From Sipunculus nudus (taxonomy: Eukaryota; Annelida; Sipuncula; Golfingiida; Sipunculidae), in assembly GCA_026874595.1 (NCBI GenBank), contig CM049314.1, positions 72,184,300 to 72,248,299 on the forward strand: 64,000 nt of DNA, given 5' to 3'. The notes under the pieces were generated by a model. That model searched no databases and had not been told where the DNA came from. It saw nothing but the letters and a program-made list of their open reading frames with translations. Within the stretch, counting starts at the first letter, position 1. Each line of letters opens with the position of its first letter. Shown here piece after piece: positions 44,455-56,588 of the stretch. The translations under genes and the position numbers were made by a program.

Positions 44455-46075
44455 TATGCGAATACCCTTTGCGCAGTGTGGGAATACCGTGTGAACAGTA
44501 TGGGAATAACTTTTGAGCGGTGTGGGGATAATATCTGAGCAGTATGGGAAAACCCTAAAGAATTATGGGAAACCCTTTTTATGCAGTGCGGGATTACCCT
44601 TTAAGCTGTGTTGGAATACCTTTTGAGCATTATGGGAATACCCTTTGAGCAGTGTGCGAATACCCTTTGAGTTGTGGAGGAATACACATTGAGCAGTGTG
44701 CGAATACCCTTTGAGTAGTGTGACAAACTCTTTGTTGAGTGTGCCACTACGGTTTGAGCAATGTGGAAATACCCTTTGCGCAATGTAGAATACCCTTTGA
44801 GCAGTGTACCAATATCCTTGAGCGGTGTGGGAAATACCCTTTGAGTAGTGTAGGAATGCCCTATGAGCAGTGTGGGAATACTCTTTGAGCAATTCGGGAA
44901 TACCCTTAGAGTACTGTGGAAGTACCCTTGGAGCAGTGTGCGAATACCCTTTGAGCAGTGTGGGAATACCCTTTGAGCACTGTGGAAGTACCCTTGGGGC
45001 AGTGTGCCAATACCCTTTGAGAAGTTTACCATAGCCTTTGTAGCGTGCGCAAATATGCTTAGAACAGTTTAGGAATACTCTTTGAGCAGTGTGCAAATAC
45101 CCTTCGTGGAGTTTGCAAATACTGCTTGAGCAGTGTGGGAATACCCTTTTCGCAGTGTGGGAATACACTTTGAGCAGTGTTCCAATAGCCTTTGAGCAGT
45201 GTGAGAATACCCTTTGAGCCGTGTGCCATTGCCCTTTGTGAAGTGTACCAATACCGTTTAGGCAATATGGGAATACACTGCCAATGCCCTTGAGAAGTGT
45301 GCGTATACCTTTGGGGTCCTTGGTTTTCTCCGGGTCCTCCGGTTTCCTCCGCCCTTACACACTTTCGAGCGCTAACATCCAAGCCATTGAGAGTGCCTTG
45401 TATTAGTTATTATAAGTAATTGTACAATCCGTGTAAAGTAAATAAAGTTTACATAATACCCATTGAGCATTGTGCCAATACCCTTTGTGGAATGTAAAAA
45501 AAAAAAAAACGATTTTAGCAGTGTGCGAATACCCTTAAGCTTTAAACAGTGTGGAAATACCCTCTGAGCAGTGTGCCAGTAACCTTGAGCAGGGAGCGAA
45601 TTCCCTCTATGCTCTATGGAAAAACGTTTGAGCAGTGACAGAATAGCCCCTGGGCAGTGTGGGCATACCCTTTGAGCAATGTTGGAATACCCTTTGAGCA
45701 GTGTGCCATTACTCTTTGAGCAGTGTGCGAATACCCCTAAGGCAGAGTGGGGATACCCTTTGAGTAGTGTGCGAATACCCTCCCAGCCGTGTGGAAATAC
45801 ACATAGAACAGCGGCGAATACCCTTTGAACCGTGTGCCAATACCCTATGTCGATGTGCGAATACCCTTTGAACAGTGTGGAAATACCCTATGAGCAGTGT
45901 GCCAATAACCTTGAGCAGAGAGCGAATTCCCTTTAAAGCTATATGGAAAAACGTTTGAGTTGTGTGCCAAAACCCCTTGAGCAGTGTAGGAATACCCTCT
46001 GAGTAATATGGAAATACACATTAAGCAGTAAGCCAATGCAGTTTGAGTAGTGTGCCAATACCCTATGAGGCAGAA
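44455..46075. repeat. 22-bp minisatellite
   Basis: Dozens of diverged units follow GAATACCCTTTGAGCAGTGT plus GG or GC. The array is interrupted at about 45290-45455. Because the unit lacks minus-strand stops and is not a multiple of three, it reads as a 22-residue protein repeat in overlapping frames. I treat those frames as by-products. Confidence 0.92.
45290..45455 (+). repeat. SINE- or retro-like insertion in minisatellite
   Basis: Non-repeat sequence containing TTTTCTCCGGGTCCTCCGG and TTTCGAGCGCTAACATCC, ending GTGTAAAGTAAATAAAGTTT, splits the minisatellite. The AATAAAG end suggests a reverse-transcribed element. The boundaries are approximate. Confidence 0.4.
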
Positions 46076-47535
46076 CAGTAAGTGTGAACGATCTACGAGC
46101 AGTGTTTGGATGTAGGCGATTGACGCATAAAAGAAAGAAAAGAAAAGAAAGAAAAGAATGTGTTTCTTTTGTATTGTAGACCTATGCATGGAGCATGCTA
46201 TGGCTATATTACTATACACGGGAATTTTACAATTCTAGATATCACAGTAAACAATGCTGTATAATAATTCCATCTGGAGAAGATGTGTTACGTTCGGGAA
46301 TGATATCATCATTTACAGCACAGAGACTATAGTGCGCTCCATTAAACACCGACTCAAGCCAAACTACCATTCATAACGCAGCATAACACAATCTGTATAT
46401 CGGAAAACCATATTTTCTTTCATGATTCCTGTCCAGTCATACATACGATCATTAAATATTCTTGGTGTTTACATGATTGTACTTCCAATGAAAAGGTTAA
46501 CTGAAAATGCCATAAAATCTACATATTTATATTACGTATCTCTTCTTTATGCCTTTTTCCAGATATATTGCTGCGTGTGTAAGCCCATGTAGCCAGTTGT
46601 TCTGGTACCTATATCCTGGTACGTATTCATGTATTTGTATATTTATATTATATTAACATTTACAGTAAATCCCTTTTTAACCTTGGGTTCATGAAAAAAT
46701 GTTTTGGTTCAGGAGGTCGTCCTCAGTAGGGCTCGAACGTGTGAGGTTTTCATTATTTCCTATCGTTGTCATCATATCTTGGAAAATTCCAAATAGTGAA
46801 GTGTGTTATTGTATCTAGGATATGGATCTGTTCAAGGAATTCATAGCTTAGGAAATCGCAGGAAACCGTTATGTTAAATTAAAAAGTGTGAAAACGTCGT
46901 GGTAATTAACAGGAATACATAATCACAGAAAAACGTAGTTAATTTCACATTCTGAGATCGCACCGAGAAAAATTGTAAGAAAACGAGGCAAATCGTTCAG
47001 AATAGTAGAAATACAGAACAATGGCATGTTCCAATGCAATGTACGCCTGTCGTAGACAGTCATAGACAGTTACAAAGAAAATGTCTAAATTGAATCAAAT
47101 TACAACAAGTAGTCAAATAATTTACCGCCAGGTGACATTTCTTGTCCTCTCTGTTGCAATATCGCCATATACTGGTAACCAGAGTACCATTAAGTCTTAT
47201 TAGCTTTGTGTCAGTCTACCTTGATGTATGTAATTAAGGTTAATTATTGTTTACATTCATTTTTACAGCCAATCGAAAACAACGCGGAAATCCTGGTGTC
47301 GACAGGATACGTACTTTTCTTGGGAAGGAAGTATTTTTGGCACTGGAAGGCAGCTTACAGTGTTTAGAGCGATTAATGGAAACCTAGATAATCTGTATCG
47401 TATAATTAATCCTTAGGTGCATTTCTATTATCAAATATACATCGTATCGATACTTTTTGCTCTGGGCATACAACGTATAAAGTTTCAGGCTGGTTTCAAG
47501 CTCATTAGTGTATACACGTGGAGGGACCCGCAAAC
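46076..47535. other. Upstream region of the first fucosyltransferase gene
   Basis: No other gene is visible. The promoter of the gene at 47536 should lie here, but I see no motif I can defend. Confidence 0.35.
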
Positions 47536-48753
47536 ATGTTTTTAGGGAAATGTTGTGTTTCATTCCAACCCAAAACAGTTAAAAGATCTGTGCTCTCACT
47601 GATAATATTGTGCATGGTGGTTAGTATGGGTGTGATTATATTCGGAACAGAATCCCTTATGTCTTTGACATTGAAGACTTTGACACTGGAAGGAGATTCA
47701 CTGGATGGAAATACTGAAAATGCTGCGCTGCGTGTGAAATTAAAGCAAAACAAACTGGTGCCAACATTAGAAAGCAGAAAATCGCTGGCTGTTAACAAAT
47801 TATATACCATGAACAATATACAAACAAAAATATTACAAACAACCCCAGAGGAAAAACAAACAGAAGAATCTTCCTCTAAAAGTAATACAATGGGGAAAAG
47901 TACAAGTCTAAGAAAAATCATTGTTACAACAAACGCAAACAACGGTAGACGATTGGGAAACCAAATATTCAGTTATGCCTCTCTATTGGGAATAGCTGCC
48001 CAGAATGATATGGAACCTGTAATACCCGGCCAGCTCAATTTATTGCGAGTTTTTAAAACTAAGATGAATAGTTCTCTTGATATCAATAAAAACTATGGTC
48101 CTTTTCATTACTTTAAGCCTCCTAAGATCGAATGTATCTCTAAAAGCGGGATTGTCAGTCTACCGAGGTCTGGGCGGTCTGTAATGCTTACCGGTTTTTG
48201 GCATAACTGGCATTATTTTGAAAACGTAAGCGAGCGATTACGAGAGCATTTGCAGTTTCGTGATCATATTGATCAAGCGGCCGAAGTGAGCCTAAAAAAC
48301 ATCGTGCCAACTGCACGGACAAATTCTAGCTACATTTTGGTAGGAATGCACGTCAGACGTGGCGACATGGTCACGGTTGCAAAGACAGATCCTATATATA
48401 CGGTGGCGCCACCAAGCTACTTTGCCAATGCCATGAAATACTTTCGAGACAAGTACAAACGTTTGAGGTTTTTAGTGGTCAGTGATGACTTGATTTGGTG
48501 TAAAGAAAATATCGCAGGCAGCGATGTTGTTTTTGCAAAACCAGACGCTCCGCACGTACATCTCGCGATGTTATCGAAATGTGATCACGTGATCTTCTCC
48601 GTTGGAACCTATGGTTGGTGGGCTGCTTGGTTGGCCAATGGAACCACGATTTATTTCAAAAACACGAAAGCTGATACGAATAAGACTTCAAAGCCTGAGC
48701 CCTGTTATGCCCAGGAAAGGCATGGTTTACAAAACTGGATTGGAATGGAATAA
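47536..48753 (+). CDS. GT11 fucosyltransferase-like type II membrane protein (alpha-1,2-type)
   Basis: A single-exon frame of 405 residues from ATG 47536 (MFLGKCC); an upstream in-frame extension begins only at GTG. Residues 19-36 are a hydrophobic signal anchor after a basic stretch (KTVKR), fitting a Golgi type II protein. A stem of about 90 residues follows. The catalytic domain shows GRRLGNQIFSYA (138-149), HVRRGD (272-277, the HxRRxD donor-binding motif), a VSDD-IWCKENI segment near 316-327 and SVGTYGWWAAWLANG near 355-369. These match the alpha-1,2-fucosyltransferase family (FUT1/FUT2-like), which transfers fucose from GDP-fucose to galactose. It is the most canonical of the three and probably active; the acceptor is unknown. 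Confidence 0.9.
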   Translation: MFLGKCCVSFQPKTVKRSVLSLIILCMVVSMGVIIFGTESLMSLTLKTLTLEGDSLDGNTENAALRVKLKQNKLVPTLESRKSLAVNKLYTMNNIQTKILQTTPEEKQTEESSSKSNTMGKSTSLRKIIVTTNANNGRRLGNQIFSYASLLGIAAQNDMEPVIPGQLNLLRVFKTKMNSSLDINKNYGPFHYFKPPKIECISKSGIVSLPRSGRSVMLTGFWHNWHYFENVSERLREHLQFRDHIDQAAEVSLKNIVPTARTNSSYILVGMHVRRGDMVTVAKTDPIYTVAPPSYFANAMKYFRDKYKRLRFLVVSDDLIWCKENIAGSDVVFAKPDAPHVHLAMLSKCDHVIFSVGTYGWWAAWLANGTTIYFKNTKADTNKTSKPEPCYAQERHGLQNWIGME

Positions 48754-48845
48754 AAATTCTTATGTTACACGGTGAAATTTATCGGATTCAAAAGATGTAA
48801 TAGGCTACCTACGGAGGAAACTGGTCTATATACAGTGGATTGTAT

Positions 48846-48851
48846 AATAAA
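48846..48851 (+). promoter_or_regulatory. Possible poly(A) signal
   Basis: AATAAA lies about 95 bases after the stop of the gene at 47536-48753. Confidence 0.4.
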
Positions 48852-49574
48852 CACATTTAGTAAGCCAGATTTGACATGTTTTTTAACGACTTACTACTAA
48901 GTACATTAGAACCAAATTGGAGACTGACTGACTGCAAGCAAGAAATGTAAGCGTATTAGAATTTGTTTAATTATTTGTCTGCTATGTCTAAACTGGTCTG
49001 TATTTAGTGGACGTTTGTGATAAAATACATAGTGATATAACTAAATGTTTACCACTTCAAAAGTTAAAATCTGTGAGACACCTAATGATACATGTATATA
49101 ATTGAAACAGAAACCTTGAATGCTTTGATTTCAATAAGGGGGGGTGGGGGTGGGGGAGTAATGGGGTGTGATCGTACCAAAGTATGGGAATAGTTAGATT
49201 TCATCCTTTTTATATTCAGCTTTATGTATTCCTATTATTTTTATGACTCTGAAGCATAATCAAAAGTCACTTAGAACTTGTGTTGGTATTTCAGACAGGT
49301 AAGTTTGCATTCATACGTAAACTGCGAAGAAATATATACCCCTTAGATATCCCTGAAGAAATACACAGGACTATGTATAAACATTTTATGTTTACTTCGA
49401 CAAATCGCAGATATAAAATGTAACAACGGGCATAGATTGTTTTTAGATAACATGACGTACAACATATGTTGGCCATCTCACGTTCGAAATGTTGAATAAT
49501 TATGTTTTAAATTGTTATTGATGACATATAACGTTATATCCTATCGTGACCTAGCTAAATGTTGTATATTTGTA
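48852..49574. other. Non-genic stretch
   Basis: Contains a G-rich run near 49138-49165. I see no gene. Confidence 0.4.
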
Positions 49575-49725
49575 TATAATATATTATATATTATATATTC
49601 ACTATATATTATATATCATATATCGGATAAAATGTGTTATATATTAAATATTATATATAGTATATCTTATATCATATATTATATATTATGTATTATGTAT
49701 TATTTATTATATATTATATATAAAT
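49575..49725. repeat. Cryptic TATATTA simple repeat
   Basis: Irregular TATATTATATA units, self-complementary along the whole stretch. Confidence 0.85.
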
Positions 49726-49930
49726 ATTGCAGTTTTTCTTATCATGTTAATAAACAAGAGAATTGACAGTTATCAACAAATTGTTATGCATGAGTCCTGT
49801 TTTACTGCACAAGATCTAGATTGTGCTAAAAAGCAAATGCGCTGTCATGGCAAGGAATAACCAAACCCATAAAAATACTTAATACTGTTACAACACCCAG
49901 CAGGTATCTTAGATTCGCCGAGTTTGATTT

Positions 49931-49931
<1 letters not shown>

Positions 49932-49984
<53 letters not shown>
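49932..49984. repeat. (AT)n microsatellite
   Basis: An uninterrupted alternating AT run of about 50 bases. Confidence 0.95.
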
Positions 49985-49986
<2 letters not shown>

Positions 49987-50071
49987 GAAAAAACTATTAA
50001 AAGGTATAGAATTGACCCTCTTTTCCTCAAAATATTCACACATTTATATGTTACACAACAACGTCTGTAGC

Positions 50072-50147
50072 AGGGGCGTAGTAAGGATATACGGAAAGGG
50101 GGGGGGGGGTTGTTTATATAGCAGTCCCGCTCACCAATGAGTGCACT

Positions 50148-50215
<68 letters not shown>

Positions 50216-50321
50216 AGTCAGCCTAGAACATCAATATCCTATGACAAATTAAACAAAAAGTTTGTTTTTTACTCAATATTAAATGCGCGGGGGCGCGGCA
50301 CCTGGCTGGCTACGCCTTTGA
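50072..50321. mobile_element. Degenerate hAT-like fragment with microsatellites
   Basis: The left edge CAGGGGCGTAG and the right edge CTACGCCTTTG form an imperfect inverted pair. Inside are a G run, a CA run and a TA run (50148-50213). The 8 bases outside each edge do not match, so the boundaries are uncertain. Confidence 0.3.
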
Positions 50322-50329
50322 CCAGTGAC

Positions 50330-52412
50330 GTTCGGGGGGGTGGGGGGTGGGGGTTGAGGTCCATTTCTGCGAATTGTCCGCCAATATGGCTCAATTTACT
50401 AAACTAGCTATTGACTATGATTTGCTCCATGGTACTGGTAAATAGATATCACTTTTTCTGAGATAATGGTAACATGCATAGATATAATATGTATTATATG
50501 TATATATGTGATAACACGCAATAATATGTATAAAAAGAGAGTGGTCCCTTCATGTGAACCAGACTATATAGCCCTACATAAAATTAAAGCTGACCAGGCC
50601 ATTTACAACAGGGGAGTTAAATCATTTAACTCATTTACTAATGACTAGTTTGTTCATGTCTAGCCCGAGATTAAAACTGTGTCCATTGTTCTGTGATGTC
50701 CAGTTATACAGTAAGAGGACAAGGAAGCCATTAACGATACAACTCACTCAGTTAAACAATTATTGTATCGTTTAAATATATTAATTCATGTTCGATTTTT
50801 CACGTAACCCATTCAACCCTACAATGTAATATTCTATAAGTATACTGATTTTATATTCCCATTCTTTGATTATATAAACCCCCCCTCTCTCTCTGTCAAA
50901 CACAAACACACGTTTTTCATGTACCATTGGCCTCTACTTTGCTATGAGCTTGCTTTGAATGTTATAGTTTGCTGCAAGTGTCGGCATAAGGTCCGAATGG
51001 ATCGTTACACGTAATATAGATAGAGAAATGATGTGAACAACGCCAATAAGATTTTAACAGTAAAGCAAGCCAACAAAACATTGATACCGATCAGTCTTGG
51101 TAGTAAACATGAATCAAATATTGTAAACCTGGAAGGCCAGGACTGAGTCGGCGGAATAGGAAAGGATGTATATCGTTAATGGCCAGCATGTATACCAATA
51201 GTTTCGCTGTAGATTTTGATTCTATGTGGTTGCTGCGCTGCAGGAATCGATCCAGGCGACCATTACAGCCATTTGATATTTATGTATGCAGGTGCGTTTG
51301 TTATGAGGAGTGTTCAAGGTCAATCGCAAACCTCATTGAATTCTTCTATATTATGTTGTGTATATTCCGCATGTTCGACCTATTCTGTTGCATTAAATGT
51401 TACAATACATTCATAACGACGCGTCTTGACGGTATTTTAATGTTCCACAACGCATCGTTAACATTTATAAACGACCTGTAAATAAAGTGTATTTTGCTTA
51501 TTTTATAAGCAAAAAAAAATATATATATACTTTTTTTCCTTATTTTCATTTTTGTTGCCATGGGAGCCAGATATTGGTCTGAACTGATTCAAAATCACAC
51601 TATAATTCAGTAGAAGGCCAGGGGTCTCTTAACTGATATAAAGATTGTTAGGGTTCATCCAAACAAAATACTACGACTGACATTGTATTTCTTCACATTT
51701 CATTAAAATTAAAGAAACTTTCAGTTTCGAAAGTGTATAATTATACCAATGTTATGATGTGAAATAAATATAAAACTCTGTCATAGATATGTACGTTTAT
51801 GGACTTGCACTATCCGGAAATATACCAAATGATACCAAATGGGCACTAATTTTCCATCTATTAGAAACTCTCTGTATCCAGTGTGTGAACCTGAAGCGCC
51901 ATCTTCCGTGAATAGCATGAAACTAAACTGGCAAAATACTTACGGGCATTTAAGCTAGTTTTAGTGATACAACTACTCATCACGTGGCTTGTCCCCCGTT
52001 GGTTATTTTTTTGGTGGGGGGGGGGGGGGGCATGTCCCATGAGAAGGTCGATCTTTTGTGAGTATGGCCTCACATGATACAAGGCTTACTGACACAAAGG
52101 GGATGATATATGTACTCGGTTTTAACCACAATCGCTTGAATCCTTATTTTAGGAGGATATGGGTAGAAAGCGACAAAAGCATAGGGCAAATGCATGAATT
52201 GGCACCTCTCTAGTGATACCCACTATATCCTTACGTACTACGTAAGGCACCACTATAAACTCATATAGTGCACAGTTTCGTTCATTTCTCGATAAAAAAC
52301 ACAACCACAAATAGGGATTCAAGAGACTCCGGTTTAACATCCATCACATCTCATTTTTGTTTCAACACATTGGAGAAAGTTTTAAAAATACCTTCTTGGT
52401 TCTCCTTTCATT
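50330..52412. other. Non-genic stretch
   Basis: I see no exon with a recognisable family. It holds a G-rich patch at 50333-50355, a perfect palindrome CCTTACGTACTACGTAAGG near 52230 and a long G run near 52015. An open frame of 100 codons at 51179-51481 has no conserved features. Confidence 0.35.
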
Positions 52413-52868
52413 TTAAAGGGGCCACTCACCTATTTGACTTTTATAAACTTAAGGTAATCCCTTCGGCTTTTATAAAATAGGTCAGAAAGCGTCGATATCA
52501 CCACACACAGGCTGCTAACATCAACGAGTTCAAAATATGTGGGGCCTGCAAAAATAATCAAAACAAATTCAACAAGGGCATCCGGTGGCAAGTTAGACAA
52601 GCAAGAGCTTTGCAAATGGCGTTTTGCAACAAGTGACGTTTCTACCTCTGTATAAATGCAACCTACCACTTTAGGTTATATGTTTTCCCGTCTGTCAACA
52701 TTCCTGTGTTTACAAACAGTTTGTTGATAAACAAGTTTATTTATTTCCTACGGAGGCGTTATATAAAATATTCATAACCAGAATTACCCCTAGATCATTA
52801 ATATATACACAGAGAAAGCCAGAAATCACATAAATTCTTAAAAAAAGGAGGTGAATGGGCAACTTTAA
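52413..52868. mobile_element. MITE with TTAA ends (piggyBac-like), copy 2
   Basis: It begins TTAAAGGGGCCACTCACCT and ends AGGTGAATGGGCAACTTTAA, so the termini are imperfect inverted repeats with TTAA at both edges. Its body is colinear with 5851-6322. Confidence 0.7.
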
Positions 52869-53240
52869 ATGAAACTTTAACGTCTTCATTTTAAACTGGC
52901 TCTATTGTGGTTGAAGCTGGGGGTGCTCAGATTTTGATAATTAACTAGCGTCATTCCGGTATGCGATGGAGTCCTGGAAGGCCCCTTGGCGACGCTTACC
53001 TCTCACTCCACTCTTATCCTTCACGGAGGCGTTATATGAAGTGTTTATAATCAGGAATATCCTTAAATCATTAATATATACACAGAGAAAGCAAGAAATC
53101 ACATAATCCTTTTTTTCAAAAAGCAGGTGAATGGGCAACTTTTAATGAAACTTTAGCCTCTTCATTTTAAACTGACTCTATTGTGGTTGCAGCTGAGGGC
53201 GCTCAGATACTGATAATTAACTAGCGTCATTCCGATTCTC
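52749..53240. repeat. Local tandem duplication, about 275 bp, including a MITE end
   Basis: 52749-52965 and 53022-53240 share ACGGAGGCGTTATAT, TTAATATATACACAGAGAAA, GGTGAATGGGCAACTTT, CTCTATTGTGGTTG and AACTAGCGTCATTCCG. The duplication copied the right half of the MITE at 52413-52868 and its flank. Confidence 0.8.
52960..53010 (-). pseudogene. Relic of the fucosyltransferase 5' exon (third unit)
   Basis: GAGTCCTGGAAGGCCCCTTG then CGACGCTTACCTCTCACTCC is a diverged copy of the first-exon block at 57020-57070 and 62890-62940. The splice donor found in those two units is not kept, and no gene body follows on the left. Confidence 0.4.
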
Positions 53241-53289
53241 TGACAAAGGAGAGTCTCTGACCAGCGTCAGGATGATGTTTCGTCTTGTA

Positions 53290-53770
53290 TGGAGGGCTGC
53301 ATTCTAAGGTTCGATTTGGGTGCAAATATTTTTTATGACCTTAACAACGCCGCATGGACTACAGGTACGCTGTCACTAAAACCAGACCAGTCATTGTTGT
53401 GTACTTTCTAACAACACCCACAATGTGCGAGATAAAAAAATCCGTTTTACCTAAGTATATTATAAAATCCATTGCAAGTTCGTTGAATTTCTGTACGCAT
53501 GTCCTGAATTTCTGAACTATGGGTTACTGAACGAAAGCAAACGTGTACGTCACAAAGCATTTGACCTGTTTCCATGGAGATAGCTCACAGCTATTCTTTT
53601 GTGTTAATGCATCACTTTAAGTCTAATATTAAGATTACCAGCTGTTATCATCGGTATTGATGCAACAGGATGGATGGCCGTGGCAGTGTGTTTACGCGTA
53701 TGAATCGTGTCACGACTGAAGTACAGGCTTACCAGCCTACCGTGTCGTGCATTCACGGCTGTCTGTAAAC
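53290..53770. repeat. Duplicated non-coding block P, copy 1
   Basis: GGACTACAGGTACGCTGTCA and the later GTTTCCATGGAGATAG and GTGTCACGACT correspond to 62395-62770 (TGGCCTACAGGTAAACTGTCA, TGTCCATAGAGACGG, GTATCACGACT). The block lies 3' of the gene in this unit but inside the 5' intron in the other. Confidence 0.55.
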
Positions 53771-54857
53771 TACCTACATATATTTGTTGCTATGATACAA
53801 AACTAAAATCGCAAACCTGTCTATGTGACAACCTTGGAGACAGATAATTTATTCATTATTTGGATTCTGCCACATTTAGGCATTGTATTAGTCCCATATT
53901 CTTCATAGTTCTAGTTTATCGACTCCAGTTAAGAATTCTCACCGACATATATAGTCGGAAAGGAGACGATGGGGAATCACTTTGGATAAGGACGGTCTTT
54001 GTTATGATTAATTATTGAAAGGTGACAAGTCAATCCGCCAGTGCGATAATGCAAGTTATGTAACTTTCGTTTAAGATATGAAAAGTTAATTATGCTTCCG
54101 CATACGCGCATAATAGTTTAATTCAATAAAAATAAAAACAAATAGGAGATTTTGTTGATCTGTATATTGAATAGTATTATATTATATATTACACCAATTG
54201 ATGCAACTGCAAGAAAACACTTATAATTTGAAAGCAGATATATCGATTTTGGTCCATTAGGGTGTCACTATTCACGGTAAAGACTGGTCGTGCGAAGTAT
54301 GAGCAAAGTGTGTGAATTCAATGTGCAGATGGTTTGTGCTGGACGTAAATGAGACCATTTACTACCGCCGCCTGGTGGCATCTGCGTGAAGTATGAGACA
54401 ACTGTATCCTCTTCATTGATTTGTAAAGCTCCTCCGTCTTTGGTACAAATATGGTTTTAAAATAAATTCGTCCTCATTTATGCGGAGTCCCCATTTTTTC
54501 TATTTTTATGCTGATTAGGACACATTGTCATTGACTCCTAATATTACCAGGTATTTATAAATATTTCCTGATTATTCATCAGGGTTTTTCGAGGAGGTTA
54601 ACTTGTTATCCCATTTGCCAGGCCATCCTTTCCTATCACAGGCAACGGATCGAGGATGAAAACATATTTGAACTGACACCGGAAGCGCATTCATGCGCCA
54701 TGAATGTAAACCCATGCCCATAGTTATATAAATCTCATATTTAACTCCCGCCTTCTCTATTGCTTCTCCGGGATGACGGATAAGAAAGTATTTGCAGAGG
54801 AAAACCTACATTTCTTGCACTTTTGCGTTCTGAATGCAACCATTTTGTTTTAATTAT

Positions 54858-56588
54858 TTATTCCATGGGAATCCATTCTGGTGGGAAATAGTAATTTTTA
54901 CAAAATGTGCTACCCGGCGCCGTCATGTTCTTCGGCAAGTAATATATCGTTTTACCGTTAGCGAGCCACGCCCCCCACCAGCCAAAGGTGCCGACTGACA
55001 TAATTACGTGATCACATTTAGACAAAATGGCAAGATCTACTTCCGGAAGCGGATGCGAGTTCGCTATGACGTCATCACCTTGTATATTTCGTCTGTTCCA
55101 GAAACGGTTATCACCCGTGACATAAAATTTAACCATCTTATAACTCCTTCGAAAATAATCCATTGCCTTCTTAAAATATTCAATTTCGGGTAGGGTTGCT
55201 ACGGGAGTCCAGGAAGAAGGTTTTAAGGTTGTGGTACGCCTCACATGCACACCGACTAAAACGTAGCTTGAATTTCCGTAAACCCCTCTTGCTTTCCTGC
55301 TGAGTATTTTTTCAGCTGTTTGATCAATTTCTTCATTAAACTTGAACTGTTTTCTTATATTACGTTTAACGTTTTCAAAATAATGCCAACTGTGCCAGTG
55401 ACTTTTCATCATAAAACTTTTGTCTTTGCGTTTTAACACCACGTTCATGCTTCGGTTGTCACAGTTACGACCTGGTGGCCCCATGGAACGAAATGGACCA
55501 TAGCTATTAAGGTCAAGGGAAGTCCTTATTCTTGTATGAAACATTTTATATATTTCCATATCACCCGGGAAAACTGGTCTTATTTCATTTTTAACGGCGA
55601 CCCCTTGCAGCGCTGCATAGCCAAACATTTGGTATCCTATAGGCCACCGACTAGTAGCTTGATTAGTTATAATCAGTGGACCTTTGCGAGTCGTTACTTG
55701 ATTTTTAGTTGCTTGTTTCGAGGGTGAAATCGCAGGTGGTTTAATGTTTGGAACAGGGCTTATAGATGGTTTAGCATTTCCTTTTCCTGAAGGATTTGGA
55801 ATTGAACGCACTGCTGGTTTAGGAGTTGTTGACCCAGGAGTTTTTGATAGCAAATTTGAGGGCGCAGGTTTTGTGTTTGTTTGACTGGCAGAAATCGATT
55901 TTGCGACTGCTGGTTTAGGCGGACTTGACGATGCAGTCAGCACACTTGGCCCTTTTCCTGTACTCTTGGTTTGCTTGTTATCTTGGCCAACAAGCTGAGT
56001 TGTCGGGTTTGTTTTCTGTGAAACAGGACTAGGATTATTTGTAGGAGGCTTAGGGGGTCGTTCATTTGGTGGTGGTGATTTCGCCCTGACACTTGTTGAT
56101 CCAGCTGAAATACCTTTTGGTGGAAATGTTTGCGTCGTTTGCAAAGCATTTTTCTTACCCTCTTGTAATACAGACTGCGCTTTTATTGCTAAATTTTGTT
56201 TTCCTTTAATTTGCGGTGCTTTGGCTGGGCTTGGAACAGGGTCTTTCTTGATGGGCGCAGGGGGATTCGGTTTGATGGGTGATATCGGATCCGGTTTAGA
56301 TGGATCTAATATCGGTTTCGCTGGTGCCGGCAGCTCCTTGGCCACTGGCTCCCTGTTTTGTTGGATATTTTGAATCACCGGTGCCTTCGGTGATTCCGCT
56401 AGATTTATTTGTTCAGTTTGCGTAATTTGCTCGACAGGTTCTTGAGAATCCAAATATGTTGATCTGAAATAATGTAAACATGCCCCGAATACTACGAACA
56501 GGACCAATCCTAACGTGATCCTTTTAAGGCTTAAATGTCTACACGGAGCACAAACGTTTGTAACTGCAACTGAGGTTGCCTTAGTCAT
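54858..56588 (-). CDS. GT11 fucosyltransferase-like protein with proline-rich stalk, altered HxRRxD motif (copy 1)
   Basis: 576 residues from the ATG at 56588 (MTKATSVAV). An in-frame ATG ten codons upstream (56618) exists but is not kept in the sister gene. Residues 24-41 form a signal anchor, so it is a type II membrane protein. Residues about 45-311 are a long stalk rich in Pro, Lys, Ser and Thr. The GT11 domain spans about 312-576, with IGYQMFGYAALQGVA, HVRRTTTLKP (from H448) and SVGTFGWWGAWLANG. GNQ has become GYQ, the Asp after HVRR is lost and WCKENI is WNRRNI. The frame is intact and close to its tandem partner at 60295, which argues for function. It may be an enzyme with changed donor handling or a non-catalytic lectin-like protein. 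A conserved acceptor CTTTGCAG lies at 56621. Confidence 0.88.
   Translation of the reverse strand: MTKATSVAVTNVCAPCRHLSLKRITLGLVLFVVFGACLHYFRSTYLDSQEPVEQITQTEQINLAESPKAPVIQNIQQNREPVAKELPAPAKPILDPSKPDPISPIKPNPPAPIKKDPVPSPAKAPQIKGKQNLAIKAQSVLQEGKKNALQTTQTFPPKGISAGSTSVRAKSPPPNERPPKPPTNNPSPVSQKTNPTTQLVGQDNKQTKSTGKGPSVLTASSSPPKPAVAKSISASQTNTKPAPSNLLSKTPGSTTPKPAVRSIPNPSGKGNAKPSISPVPNIKPPAISPSKQATKNQVTTRKGPLIITNQATSRWPIGYQMFGYAALQGVAVKNEIRPVFPGDMEIYKMFHTRIRTSLDLNSYGPFRSMGPPGRNCDNRSMNVVLKRKDKSFMMKSHWHSWHYFENVKRNIRKQFKFNEEIDQTAEKILSRKARGVYGNSSYVLVGVHVRRTTTLKPSSWTPVATLPEIEYFKKAMDYFRRSYKMVKFYVTGDNRFWNRRNIQGDDVIANSHPLPEVDLAILSKCDHVIMSVGTFGWWGAWLANGKTIYYLPKNMTAPGSTFCKNYYFPPEWIPME

Noticed and set aside
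44563-45382. Overlapping minus-strand open frames of 107-201 codons
   Set aside because: They are translations of the 22-bp minisatellite in several frames, with no start context or unique sequence.
50072-50321. Intact hAT insertion
   Set aside because: The ends resemble hAT termini, but the flanking 8-mers do not match, so it is listed only as a degenerate fragment.
51179-51481. Open frame of 100 codons on the plus strand
   Set aside because: A cysteine-rich and hydrophobic mix without a recognisable domain. An overlapping frame of similar quality exists.
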